Part shown: positions 5,489 through 10,370 of the stretch, one piece after another
Layout of the letters: every line of letters begins with the position of its first letter
How positions within the stretch are numbered: the first letter of the stretch is position 1
Source: a virus
Direction: 5' to 3' (one strand)
DNA length: 27,531 nt
IMG/VR virus record: IMGVR_UViG_3300008266_000374
Location: 1 to 27,531 of that record
Position numbers and translations under genes: made by a program
The notes under the pieces: generated by a model
The model's input: the letters and a program-made list of their open reading frames with translations, nothing else
What the model was told of the DNA's origin: nothing
The model's database searches: none

Positions 5489-6961
5489 CTAGGCGGCTTC
5501 TGCGTTGGCGCCTGCCCGTCCACGCAATCGACTGGTGACGTAGGAGCGGAGGATCTTGGTCTCATCCGCCATGTTGGTGGCACAGAAGGTGAGGAACGAT
5601 CCTGCCGATAGTTGGTTGACGCTAGTGACTGCGGGGCGACAGAACTCGATGACCGCATGGCAGAACTCAATGGCTGCAATGACAGCCTCGTACTTGAGGG
5701 AGCCGCGGAAGATGCGGAACTCGATGGTCTTGGAGTTGGTCAGGTTGACTGCCTCGTATCGGTCGAAACTGGTATGGATACCATTGCCGATCTTCTTTTC
5801 CTTGATGTTGCAGTAACCAGTGCTATAGCGGCGAGCCAGAGCACGAATGAACCACTCGTTGTCTGGGCTATTGACGAAGGCAACGATCTTCTGGATCTGC
5901 AGCGGGGTGAGGCCACTGCGACTGACATGGACATGCAGGCCGCACGTCGAGGTCGCATGGCTACGCATACCCTTGGTTAATCCAGGCTGAGTGAGGAACT
6001 TGAACAGCTCCCGATGTGCTGGCAGAGAAAGGGGCTGGGTGATCATCTCGAAGCCATGGGACAAGGAGCCGTCGTTCTCGAAGAACATCATCCGGCCTTC
6101 CTTGTTGACTACATCGTTGACAGCCTTCGCACAGGCTGAGCGACTCTCATCGCCGCACTCGACCTCGAGTTCGACACCGATGAATCGCATGTGCTTGGCA
6201 GTCCATGTGTCGTGCTGCAGACGAACAAGGGCTCTGGACGAATGGTAGCCGCTGATGACGCCGTCGTCGTCGTCACTGTCTGACCCGTAGTCCTCGTGGA
6301 CATACTCATCAAGCCGAGCATCAAAGCGGAAATTTTCGTTATGCCGGCTGATGCGGACCCTCTCGCCGTTCTCGTCTAGGGCTTCTCGGACGTCGTCGTT
6401 GCTGATGTACAGCTCCTCGTATTCAGACCATGTGTAGTTCTCATCGCAGCAAGTTTCACAGATGAGGCGCGAGTCAACCTCGCGAACGTCTCCGTCGGCG
6501 CACATGGAGCCACATTCCGGGCACTCGTAGGCGCAGAGTGTTTCAGTCAGGTACTCGCGGATCTGCCCTGCGTCGAGGTAGACGTCGGCAGACTGATGCC
6601 ACTCGTCAATCTGCGAGGAGCCGATGTGGTACGGCTTATTGTAGAACTCGCACTCAAGCAATATGAGCGGCATGCGGTATGTGGCTTCGTTAGCAGCCCA
6701 CTCCATTGGCTTGATGAGTCGGCTCTTGGCGACAGAGATATCGATTGCCAGATGAGAGCGGTCTAGTTGCTCTTGGCGGCCAAATTTATGCGGATATTCC
6801 GCAATGATCTTGCGCAAGATGGCTATGGCGGAGTCGTAGTTATGGTCAAGCAACTTGGCCCAGCTGCTGATGAAGGACAGGCGAGACTGCTCAAGATCGG
6901 GAGGCAGCGGGTCTGCTGCAAGGAGGATACGGCGTAGTCGATTTGACATGAGAATGCTCAT
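5489..6961 (-). CDS. Amidoligase (COOH-NH2 ligase) with N-terminal zinc ribbon, 490 aa
   Basis: The C-terminal half carries the glutamine-synthetase-like amidoligase motifs in order: GVELEVE at 262-268 (metal-binding glutamates), ENDGSL at 295-300 then FEMITQPL at 304-311, CGLHVHVS at 340-347, an RYEAVNL at 401-407 and TIEFRIFRG at 412-420. This family couples ATP use to amide-bond formation between a carboxyl and an amino group. A zinc ribbon lies at about 147-172 (CPEC...C, CETCC), and a very acidic linker at 226-234. The first 140 residues are helical and unrecognised. AGGAG stands 6 nt before the ATG at 6961. A palindrome lies on each side of the gene. The neighbouring glutamine amidotransferase could supply ammonia or process a glutamyl substrate. 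The actual substrate is unknown. Confidence 0.85.
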   Translation of the reverse strand: MSILMSNRLRRILLAADPLPPDLEQSRLSFISSWAKLLDHNYDSAIAILRKIIAEYPHKFGRQEQLDRSHLAIDISVAKSRLIKPMEWAANEATYRMPLILLECEFYNKPYHIGSSQIDEWHQSADVYLDAGQIREYLTETLCAYECPECGSMCADGDVREVDSRLICETCCDENYTWSEYEELYISNDDVREALDENGERVRISRHNENFRFDARLDEYVHEDYGSDSDDDDGVISGYHSSRALVRLQHDTWTAKHMRFIGVELEVECGDESRSACAKAVNDVVNKEGRMMFFENDGSLSHGFEMITQPLSLPAHRELFKFLTQPGLTKGMRSHATSTCGLHVHVSRSGLTPLQIQKIVAFVNSPDNEWFIRALARRYSTGYCNIKEKKIGNGIHTSFDRYEAVNLTNSKTIEFRIFRGSLKYEAVIAAIEFCHAVIEFCRPAVTSVNQLSAGSFLTFCATNMADETKILRSYVTSRLRGRAGANAEAA

Positions 6962-6986
6962 CTTTAACTCCTGGTTTTGTTGTTGG

Positions 6987-7003
6987 ACATAACTGAGTTA
7001 TGT
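6987..7003. promoter_or_regulatory. 17-bp palindrome, copy 3
   Basis: ACATAACTGAGTTATGT, between the 7015-7248 gene's stop and the amidoligase start. Confidence 0.85.
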
Positions 7004-7014
7004 CGGATGGATAA

Positions 7015-7248
7015 TCACTGACGGCAACGGTCTTTCACCCGACCGTTATTGAGAAGGGTCGGCACGACACCCATGTCGAGTGCCATGTCATACAGGCGCA
7101 TGGCATAAGCCTTGTCGCCCACCACGATGACCTGCCCCTTGACCTTCAAGGCCCAGCCGGATCGACCATTGGCTGATGCGCGGGACATGACACTCGCAGT
7201 GGATGAGCGAGGCAGTAGGGTATTGAGGATGGATCGGTCGAGGTTCAT
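7015..7248 (-). CDS. Unknown basic small protein, 77 aa, upstream of the amidoligase
   Basis: Begins MNLDRSILNTLLPRSS. The N-terminal half is serine/arginine-rich and looks flexible (STASVMSRASANGRSG), followed by a small beta-containing part (WALKVKGQVIVVGDKAYAMRLYDMALDMG). GGGAG precedes the ATG, which overlaps the upstream stop (ATGA). Because it lies directly before the amidoligase, it is a candidate partner or substrate, but nothing in the sequence proves this. Function unknown. Confidence 0.6.
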   Translation of the reverse strand: MNLDRSILNTLLPRSSTASVMSRASANGRSGWALKVKGQVIVVGDKAYAMRLYDMALDMGVVPTLLNNGRVKDRCRQ

Positions 7249-7514
7249 GGCGTTACTCCCGCAGCAAGAATGGCTGAGTCGATCTTGCCGCCGTCTGCGT
7301 AGTGGATGGTGATGGGGCTGTCAGTCGCGGATTCATACATCCCGACAATCCAGTTGTCGCTGTCGATGTCGTCAACTCCACAGCCACTGTTATCAGTGAC
7401 CATGAGGTAGTGCTCGCCGTCGTTGATCGACCGCATGTAGGCAGTGCATCCACCGCCTGTGGTGTCTAGGGAGAACCCCAGCTCACGAAGTCTTGTAGTG
7501 GTGTCAGTACTCAT
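7245..7514 (-). CDS. Unknown small phage protein, 89 aa
   Basis: The ATG at 7514 is chosen because GAGGAGG lies about 10 nt before it; a TTG six codons further upstream has no site. The protein begins MSTDTTTRLRELGFSLD and looks like a small all-beta domain (CTAYMRSINDGEHYLMVTDNSG, then DNWIVGMYESATDSPITIHY). Glycine and acidic residues are frequent. It overlaps the upstream gene by 11 nt and the downstream one by 4 nt. Not recognised. Confidence 0.6.
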   Translation of the reverse strand: MSTDTTTRLRELGFSLDTTGGGCTAYMRSINDGEHYLMVTDNSGCGVDDIDSDNWIVGMYESATDSPITIHYADGGKIDSAILAAGVTP

Positions 7515-7740
7515 CTGAGTCTTCCTCCTCAAGGCTGGTGGTGTAAACGAAAACGTAATAGGTCGGACTCACCTTGACGAAGGTGCCGACCGACTGCCTA
7601 GTGCCGTCGGGCATGAGGCGGTACTGCATGTCGGAGGTGTACTGGATGAACTCGGCATAGTCCTTGACATGGATTTCAGTGGCCCAGTGCTGGGTCTCCC
7701 CAACGGGTAATGTGTCTACGCACAGAATGGTGATGAACAT
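7504..7740 (-). CDS. Unknown small phage protein, 78 aa, first clear gene of the leftward operon
   Basis: AAGGAG sits 7 nt before the ATG at 7740 (MFITILCVDTLPVGE). The reading frame is open to 7851, but that extension is coded across a perfect hairpin and has no ribosome site. The protein has a beta-rich body (YRLMPDGTRQSVGTFVKVSPTYYVFVYTTS) and an acidic tail (LEEEDSDEY), a pattern seen in many small early phage proteins. It is the first gene with good translation signals after the long leader. Function unknown. Confidence 0.65.
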   Translation of the reverse strand: MFITILCVDTLPVGETQHWATEIHVKDYAEFIQYTSDMQYRLMPDGTRQSVGTFVKVSPTYYVFVYTTSLEEEDSDEY

Positions 7741-7769
7741 GTGATGCTCCTTGTCTAGTGGATACCCAC

Positions 7770-7797
7770 GGCAGGCCTGTCTCCCAACAGGCCTGCC
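7770..7797. promoter_or_regulatory. Perfect 11-bp-stem hairpin in the operon leader
   Basis: Arms GGCAGGCCTGT and ACAGGCCTGCC enclose a 6-nt loop. It lies 30 nt before the first clear gene of the leftward operon (start at 7740). No T-run follows on either strand, so it is not a typical terminator. It may be an RNA stability or processing element, or a protein-binding site. Confidence 0.6.
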
Positions 7798-7860
7798 TAG
7801 GCTATTCACTCGGGTTGTACAAGCGAGATAGCGATGTATGCGGATACTCACGGCATGGCG

Positions 7861-7877
7861 ACATAACCGAGTTATGT
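7861..7877. promoter_or_regulatory. 17-bp palindrome, copy 4
   Basis: ACATAACCGAGTTATGT, extended by a G/C pair to GACATAACCGAGTTATGTC. In the leader, about 120 bp before the first clear leftward gene. Confidence 0.85.
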
Positions 7878-7965
7878 CGTCATTCAGCCGCTAACGCCGC
7901 AGGACGTACGTTGCCCGTCCGTACCGGCTACGGAGAGAGACGCCTAGGTGGTATTGCATACAGGC

Positions 7966-8157
7966 TTAACATCCGCATCCCTGCCTGATTCCACAGGGGT
8001 AGTGATCCATGCCGCCATACATGGCATACAGACACAGCGTGTCTTTCTGCACTAGCCGCACATGATCGTGTACTTGGATCTGCCCATCGAGGGGTTGTCT
8101 GATGCCTTTTTGTTGTTGTATGCACCAACACCGACTTGTCGCGTCTTCACTCCACAT
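7966..8157 (-). CDS. Possible small cysteine-rich protein in the leader, 63 aa (doubtful)
   Basis: An open frame from an ATG at 8157 would encode a peptide whose second half looks protein-like (VHDHVRLVQKDTLCLY, then YPCGIRQGCGC at the end). Cysteines and histidines could bind metal. Against it: only a GGGTGGG-like stretch precedes the ATG, an in-frame stop lies closely upstream, and it sits within the untranslated leader of the leftward transcript. It may be a small real gene, a decayed one, or chance. Confidence 0.25.
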   Translation of the reverse strand: MWSEDATSRCWCIQQQKGIRQPLDGQIQVHDHVRLVQKDTLCLYAMYGGMDHYPCGIRQGCGC

Positions 8158-8306
8158 GGGTGCAGCCCACCCATCAGCGCATCATTGCCCGAGCGAGGTT
8201 GTCATCCTCGCCCCGATCCTCTTCCAGACCGTTTCATCACTTCCACAGAGTAGCCGCCATATCTAGCCGCGCCACTACGATGATTCCGTGAATCCCGCCA
8301 TCGTCG

Positions 8307-8323
8307 ACATAACCGAGTTATGT
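8307..8323. promoter_or_regulatory. 17-bp palindrome, copy 5
   Basis: ACATAACCGAGTTATGT, about 45 bp downstream of the predicted start of the leftward promoter, a place where a bound protein would block elongation. Confidence 0.85.
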
Positions 8324-8365
8324 TGAAACCTAGGTCGCAACGCCGGTCTATCGATTGGCCCGAGC

Positions 8366-8394
8366 ATTATGACATATGTATATACCTATGTCAA
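8366..8394 (-). promoter_or_regulatory. Leftward early promoter
   Basis: On the minus strand, TTGACA (8394-8389) is followed by a 17-bp spacer and CATAAT (8371-8366), a near-consensus sigma70 promoter with a predicted start near 8359. Positions 8371-8392 form a 22-bp palindrome with one mismatched pair, exactly filling the promoter, which looks like an operator. The 17-bp palindrome at 8404-8420 is centred about 53 bp upstream of the start. Confidence 0.75.
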
Positions 8395-8403
8395 GTCCCC
8401 TGG

Positions 8404-8420
8404 ACATAACCGAGTTATGT
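8404..8420. promoter_or_regulatory. 17-bp palindrome, copy 6
   Basis: ACATAACCGAGTTATGT, 9 bp upstream of the -35 box of the leftward promoter; centre about -53. It also lies just upstream of the possible terS -10 box. Confidence 0.85.
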
Positions 8421-8490
8421 TGGATGGCAGGAATAAGGGGAGTTGCCTATACTCGAGGATCACCTGGAATTGGTAATGAGGATATGACGT

Positions 8491-9039
8491 ATGGCAAGCA
8501 ATGAGCCAGTGACTAATGGACTGAAGCCACTGACACCTAAGGCCCTGAAATTCTGCGAACTTGTGGCTAAAGGGCAACGAGTGTCTGAAGCCTACTGTAA
8601 TTCGTATGAGGTACAATATAACACTAAGAAGGCGTCTATACATGCAGCCGCCGGTCGCCTCATGGGTGACCCGAGAGTGCGTCGGCAGATCGAAAGGCTG
8701 AAGGAGAAGGACGCTGCGGCGGTGTTCCAGCAGGCGGTGGGCCTGCGGCAGTGGACGCTTGACCGTCTGAAGGACGAGGCTACGGACAAGGAGAACCCGC
8801 CAGCGGCTAGGGTGACGGCCCTGGGGCTACTGGCTAGGGCGTCTAGGCTGATCGAGAGCGGCAGTCAGCAGAGCGTTAACGTGAACGTGGCGACCGTCAA
8901 TCGAAGTGCGTCTGAGATCGAGCGTGAGCTGCTCGACCGTCTAGCTTCTCTGACGACCGACAGTCATGCTGAAAACGATGCGGTGGATGGGGAGATCCTG
9001 CCTGCAGATCCAGGTGATGATGACGCTGAGCCGACATAA
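8491..9039 (+). CDS. terS: Terminase small subunit, 182 aa
   Basis: LTPKALKFCELVAKGQRVSEAY at about residues 13-35 is the typical N-terminal helix-turn-helix entry of phage small terminases, which bind the packaging site on phage DNA. A further helical region (GRLMGDPRVRRQIERLKEKD) and a central oligomerisation part follow, then an acidic C-terminal tail (DPGDDDAEPT), a usual contact to the large subunit. Length is normal. GAGG precedes the ATG at modest distance. The stop codon lies inside the palindrome at 9034-9050. The large subunit follows on the same strand, separated by an inverted gene. Confidence 0.85.
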   Translation: MASNEPVTNGLKPLTPKALKFCELVAKGQRVSEAYCNSYEVQYNTKKASIHAAAGRLMGDPRVRRQIERLKEKDAAAVFQQAVGLRQWTLDRLKDEATDKENPPAARVTALGLLARASRLIESGSQQSVNVNVATVNRSASEIERELLDRLASLTTDSHAENDAVDGEILPADPGDDDAEPT

Positions 9040-9050
9040 CTGAGTTATGT
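9034..9050. promoter_or_regulatory. 17-bp palindrome, copy 7
   Basis: ACATAACTGAGTTATGT, containing the terS stop codon and just before the terminator at 9057-9093. Confidence 0.85.
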
Positions 9051-9056
9051 TGACGC

Positions 9057-9093
9057 AAAAAAAAACACCCTAGGTGGTTAGCCTAGGGTGTTT
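9057..9093 (-). terminator. Strong leftward intrinsic terminator
   Basis: A 12-bp stem (AAACACCCTAGG and CCTAGGGTGTTT) with a 7-nt loop is followed on the minus strand by nine T's (A-run 9057-9065). It would stop leftward transcription from the inverted gene at 9123-9611 before it enters terS antisense. On the plus strand only TTT follows, so rightward termination after terS would be weaker. Confidence 0.9.
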
Positions 9094-9122
9094 CGGTGGT
9101 GACCATGTATGCGTCGTGGTGG

Positions 9123-9611
9123 TTACTTCAGACTATTGATCGTCGTAGTCATCGCAGCGGTAATGCGATCGCGGATGGCGATTGCGTCCGCCTTTGGCTT
9201 ACTGCCGATGAAAGCCACGACAGCAGCGACCATATCGGTCGCTGTCATCGATTGCAAGGTAGCGGGTTGCGTTACCTTGCTGCTCTTTGTGGCTGGTACC
9301 TTAGCAGTCTCTGCTGCTTTGCTACCCTTGCCGCGCTTCTTTGTGCCGCGATTGGTTAGTACCAACCCTAGCGGCTTAACGATATATTTAATCAAAACCG
9401 CATTAGTGCGATTGCGGTAGCCTTTGGCGGTTTCCTTATCGGAGAATTTAGCGTCTATAGCAGCGTTAACCGCTATACGGCGCTCCCTAAACTGCTCCGC
9501 AGTAGTGCAGCCACTGTACAGCGCTTGCACTTCCTTAGTGACATCACCTGTAGCCTTACCCTCTGATCGGATGGCGGTTACAAGTTTGCTTACGTTTATT
9601 GTCTTATTCAT
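9123..9611 (-). CDS. Unknown 162-aa protein of an inverted gene between terS and terL
   Basis: Begins MNKTINVSKLVTAIRSEGKATG. An N-terminal helical domain (about 1-85) is joined through a basic, lysine-rich linker (TNRGTKKRGKGSKAAETAK) to a small C-terminal helical domain (about 117-162). GGGAG stands 9 nt before the ATG. The gene is inverted relative to its neighbours and has its own promoter (9697-9724) and terminator, the layout of a moron. Its promoter carries the same upstream palindrome as the main leftward promoter, so autoregulation or shared control is possible. The basic linker suits DNA binding, but I see no clear helix-turn-helix. Function unknown. Confidence 0.75.
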   Translation of the reverse strand: MNKTINVSKLVTAIRSEGKATGDVTKEVQALYSGCTTAEQFRERRIAVNAAIDAKFSDKETAKGYRNRTNAVLIKYIVKPLGLVLTNRGTKKRGKGSKAAETAKVPATKSSKVTQPATLQSMTATDMVAAVVAFIGSKPKADAIAIRDRITAAMTTTINSLK

Positions 9612-9671
9612 GCGTCATTACTCCCAGAATGGTTGTGGTGACGCATACATGGCCAGATTTTTAAAGAGCGC

Positions 9672-9690
9672 GCCGGTAGTGAATACCGGC
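9672..9690 (-). promoter_or_regulatory. Hairpin at the start of the inverted gene's transcript
   Basis: Arms GCCGGTA and TACCGGC with a 5-nt loop begin at about the predicted transcription start (near 9690) of the promoter at 9697-9724. It would fold at the 5' end of the RNA, consistent with an RNA-stabilising structure; an operator is the alternative. Confidence 0.55.
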
Positions 9691-9696
9691 ATCACA

Positions 9697-9724
9697 AGTA
9701 TATACATATGGCCGCTAGTGTCAA
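9697..9724 (-). promoter_or_regulatory. Leftward promoter of the inverted gene
   Basis: Minus-strand TTGACA (9724-9719), a 16-bp spacer and TATACT (9702-9697). The palindrome at 9735-9751 is centred about 53 bp upstream of the predicted start, the same distance as at the 8366-8394 promoter. A 13-mer, CATATGTATATAC, is shared by both promoters in opposite orientations. Confidence 0.75.
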
Positions 9725-9734
9725 CACCAATCCG

Positions 9735-9751
9735 ACATAACCCAGTTATGT
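9735..9751. promoter_or_regulatory. 17-bp palindrome, copy 8
   Basis: ACATAACCCAGTTATGT, 10 bp upstream of the -35 box of the inverted gene's promoter; centre about -53, matching copy 6. Confidence 0.85.
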
Positions 9752-10049
9752 CCACCTGGCGGACAGGCCACTCTAGGCGCCGCGCACCACGCGCAGGCGC
9801 GTCAAAGAAAACCCAAAGAAATCACCCCTACGCCGTCGTCACGACTGCCTGGGGAGATGGCGGGGGATGGGGGGAGCCCCCCTGTGCGGCGACGGTACCC
9901 GCGACAGACCCATACACTATTCCCCTCATTCGATTCCCTACTTCCGACCCCTACCCCGTCTCTTTTTTACCACACTCCCCACAGGCAGTCTCTTCCCCCT
10001 ATTTGCAAAATAATTGCCTTACCTCCCATACCCCCACCCCCTATATTTC

Positions 10050-10069
10050 TGTGGATATCCTGTGGATAA
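10050..10069 (+). other. Two tandem DnaA boxes
   Basis: TGTGGATAT and TGTGGATAA are separated by CC, giving an 11-bp repeat. The second is the exact complement of the consensus TTATCCACA; the first differs at one position. The AT-rich stretch about 80 bp downstream could be an unwinding element. Host DnaA binding is the usual meaning of such boxes. Confidence 0.6.
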
Positions 10070-10232
10070 CTCATGTTCTTGGTGTACCCACAATGTGTGT
10101 ACGTGGCGTGAAACTGCCCGTCTGGGAACTTGACAAACACCTGTTTTGAAATATCGCTTACATATCTCCTAACTTAATGATTCTGTTCAACTTAAAACTC
10201 AATTTCTTGTGAAAAAACGCTTGTTGAATTTT

Positions 10233-10260
10233 TTGTCAAGGGGGGGTAGCATGCTACAAT
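10233..10260 (+). promoter_or_regulatory. Rightward promoter before terL
   Basis: TTGTCA (10233-10238), a 16-bp spacer rich in G, and TACAAT (10255-10260). The predicted start near 10267 leads into the terL and head operon. Both boxes match sigma70 well (5/6 each). It is the only good rightward promoter seen before the structural genes. Confidence 0.65.
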
Positions 10261-10337
10261 CGAGGGTAATCCCCCCTAAGAACCCCCGGGTATTCCCATA
10301 AAGCAGGTATACAGCCATACCTTTCTTGCAGGGGGTT

Positions 10338-10370
10338 ATGCAGAGGGGTCTTGGTGAGCCCCCTCTGCAT
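10338..10370 (+). promoter_or_regulatory. Long hairpin covering the first ATG of terL
   Basis: Arms ATGCAGAGGGG (10338-10348) and CCCCTCTGCAT (10360-10370) pair perfectly around an 11-nt loop. The left arm begins with the first ATG of the terL frame. In RNA it would hide that ATG, so it may limit translation or show that the real start lies elsewhere. It has no following T-run. Confidence 0.65.

Larger units (their letters stand above)
7741..8490. other. Control region between the leftward operon and terS
   Basis: About 750 bp with no convincing gene apart from the doubtful 7966-8157 frame. It contains the leftward promoter (8366-8394), three copies of the 17-bp palindrome (7861, 8307, 8404) and an 11-bp-stem hairpin (7770-7797). 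The leftward RNA would have a leader of about 620 nt. For the rightward terS gene, TATACT at 8448-8453 is a possible -10 box, with no good -35; the palindrome at 8404-8420 would then lie between the two divergent promoters. Several short frames here contain stops, which may reflect a decayed gene. Confidence 0.6.
9753..10325. other. Non-coding region, possible replication origin and packaging site
   Basis: About 570 bp with no convincing gene on either strand. In order: a G-rich segment with four G-runs ending in GGGGGGAGCCCCCC (9851-9882); about 150 bp in which the plus strand is nearly all C and T (9890-10045); two DnaA boxes (10050-10069); an AT-rich stretch (about 10140-10235); a rightward promoter (10233-10260); and C/G-runs before terL. 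Origins, cos/pac sites or both would fit, since the region directly precedes terL. This is inference from composition and sites. Confidence 0.5.

Noticed and set aside
5612-5980. Forward frames inside the amidoligase gene
   Set aside because: They lie opposite conserved amidoligase motifs, have no ribosome sites, and are explained by the GC-rich third codon positions.
7741-7851. N-terminal extension of the 7504-7740 gene to a GTG at 7851
   Set aside because: The frame is open, but it runs through a perfect hairpin and has no ribosome site, whereas AAGGAG precedes the ATG at 7740.
8062-8253. Plus-strand 63-codon frame in the leader region
   Set aside because: There is no ribosome site, the product is proline-rich and unlike a protein, and it lies opposite the leftward leader.
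4238-9751. The eight palindromes as a CRISPR array or REP elements
   Set aside because: Spacing varies from 97 to 1517 bp and the intervals hold genes; the units are short, uniform DNA dyads, not long repeat-spacer arrays.
9424-10149. Plus-strand 241-codon frame across the 9.4-10.1 kb region
   Set aside because: It overlaps the inverted gene antisense, crosses its promoter and the pyrimidine-rich segment, and its protein is proline/threonine-rich low-complexity sequence with no ribosome site.
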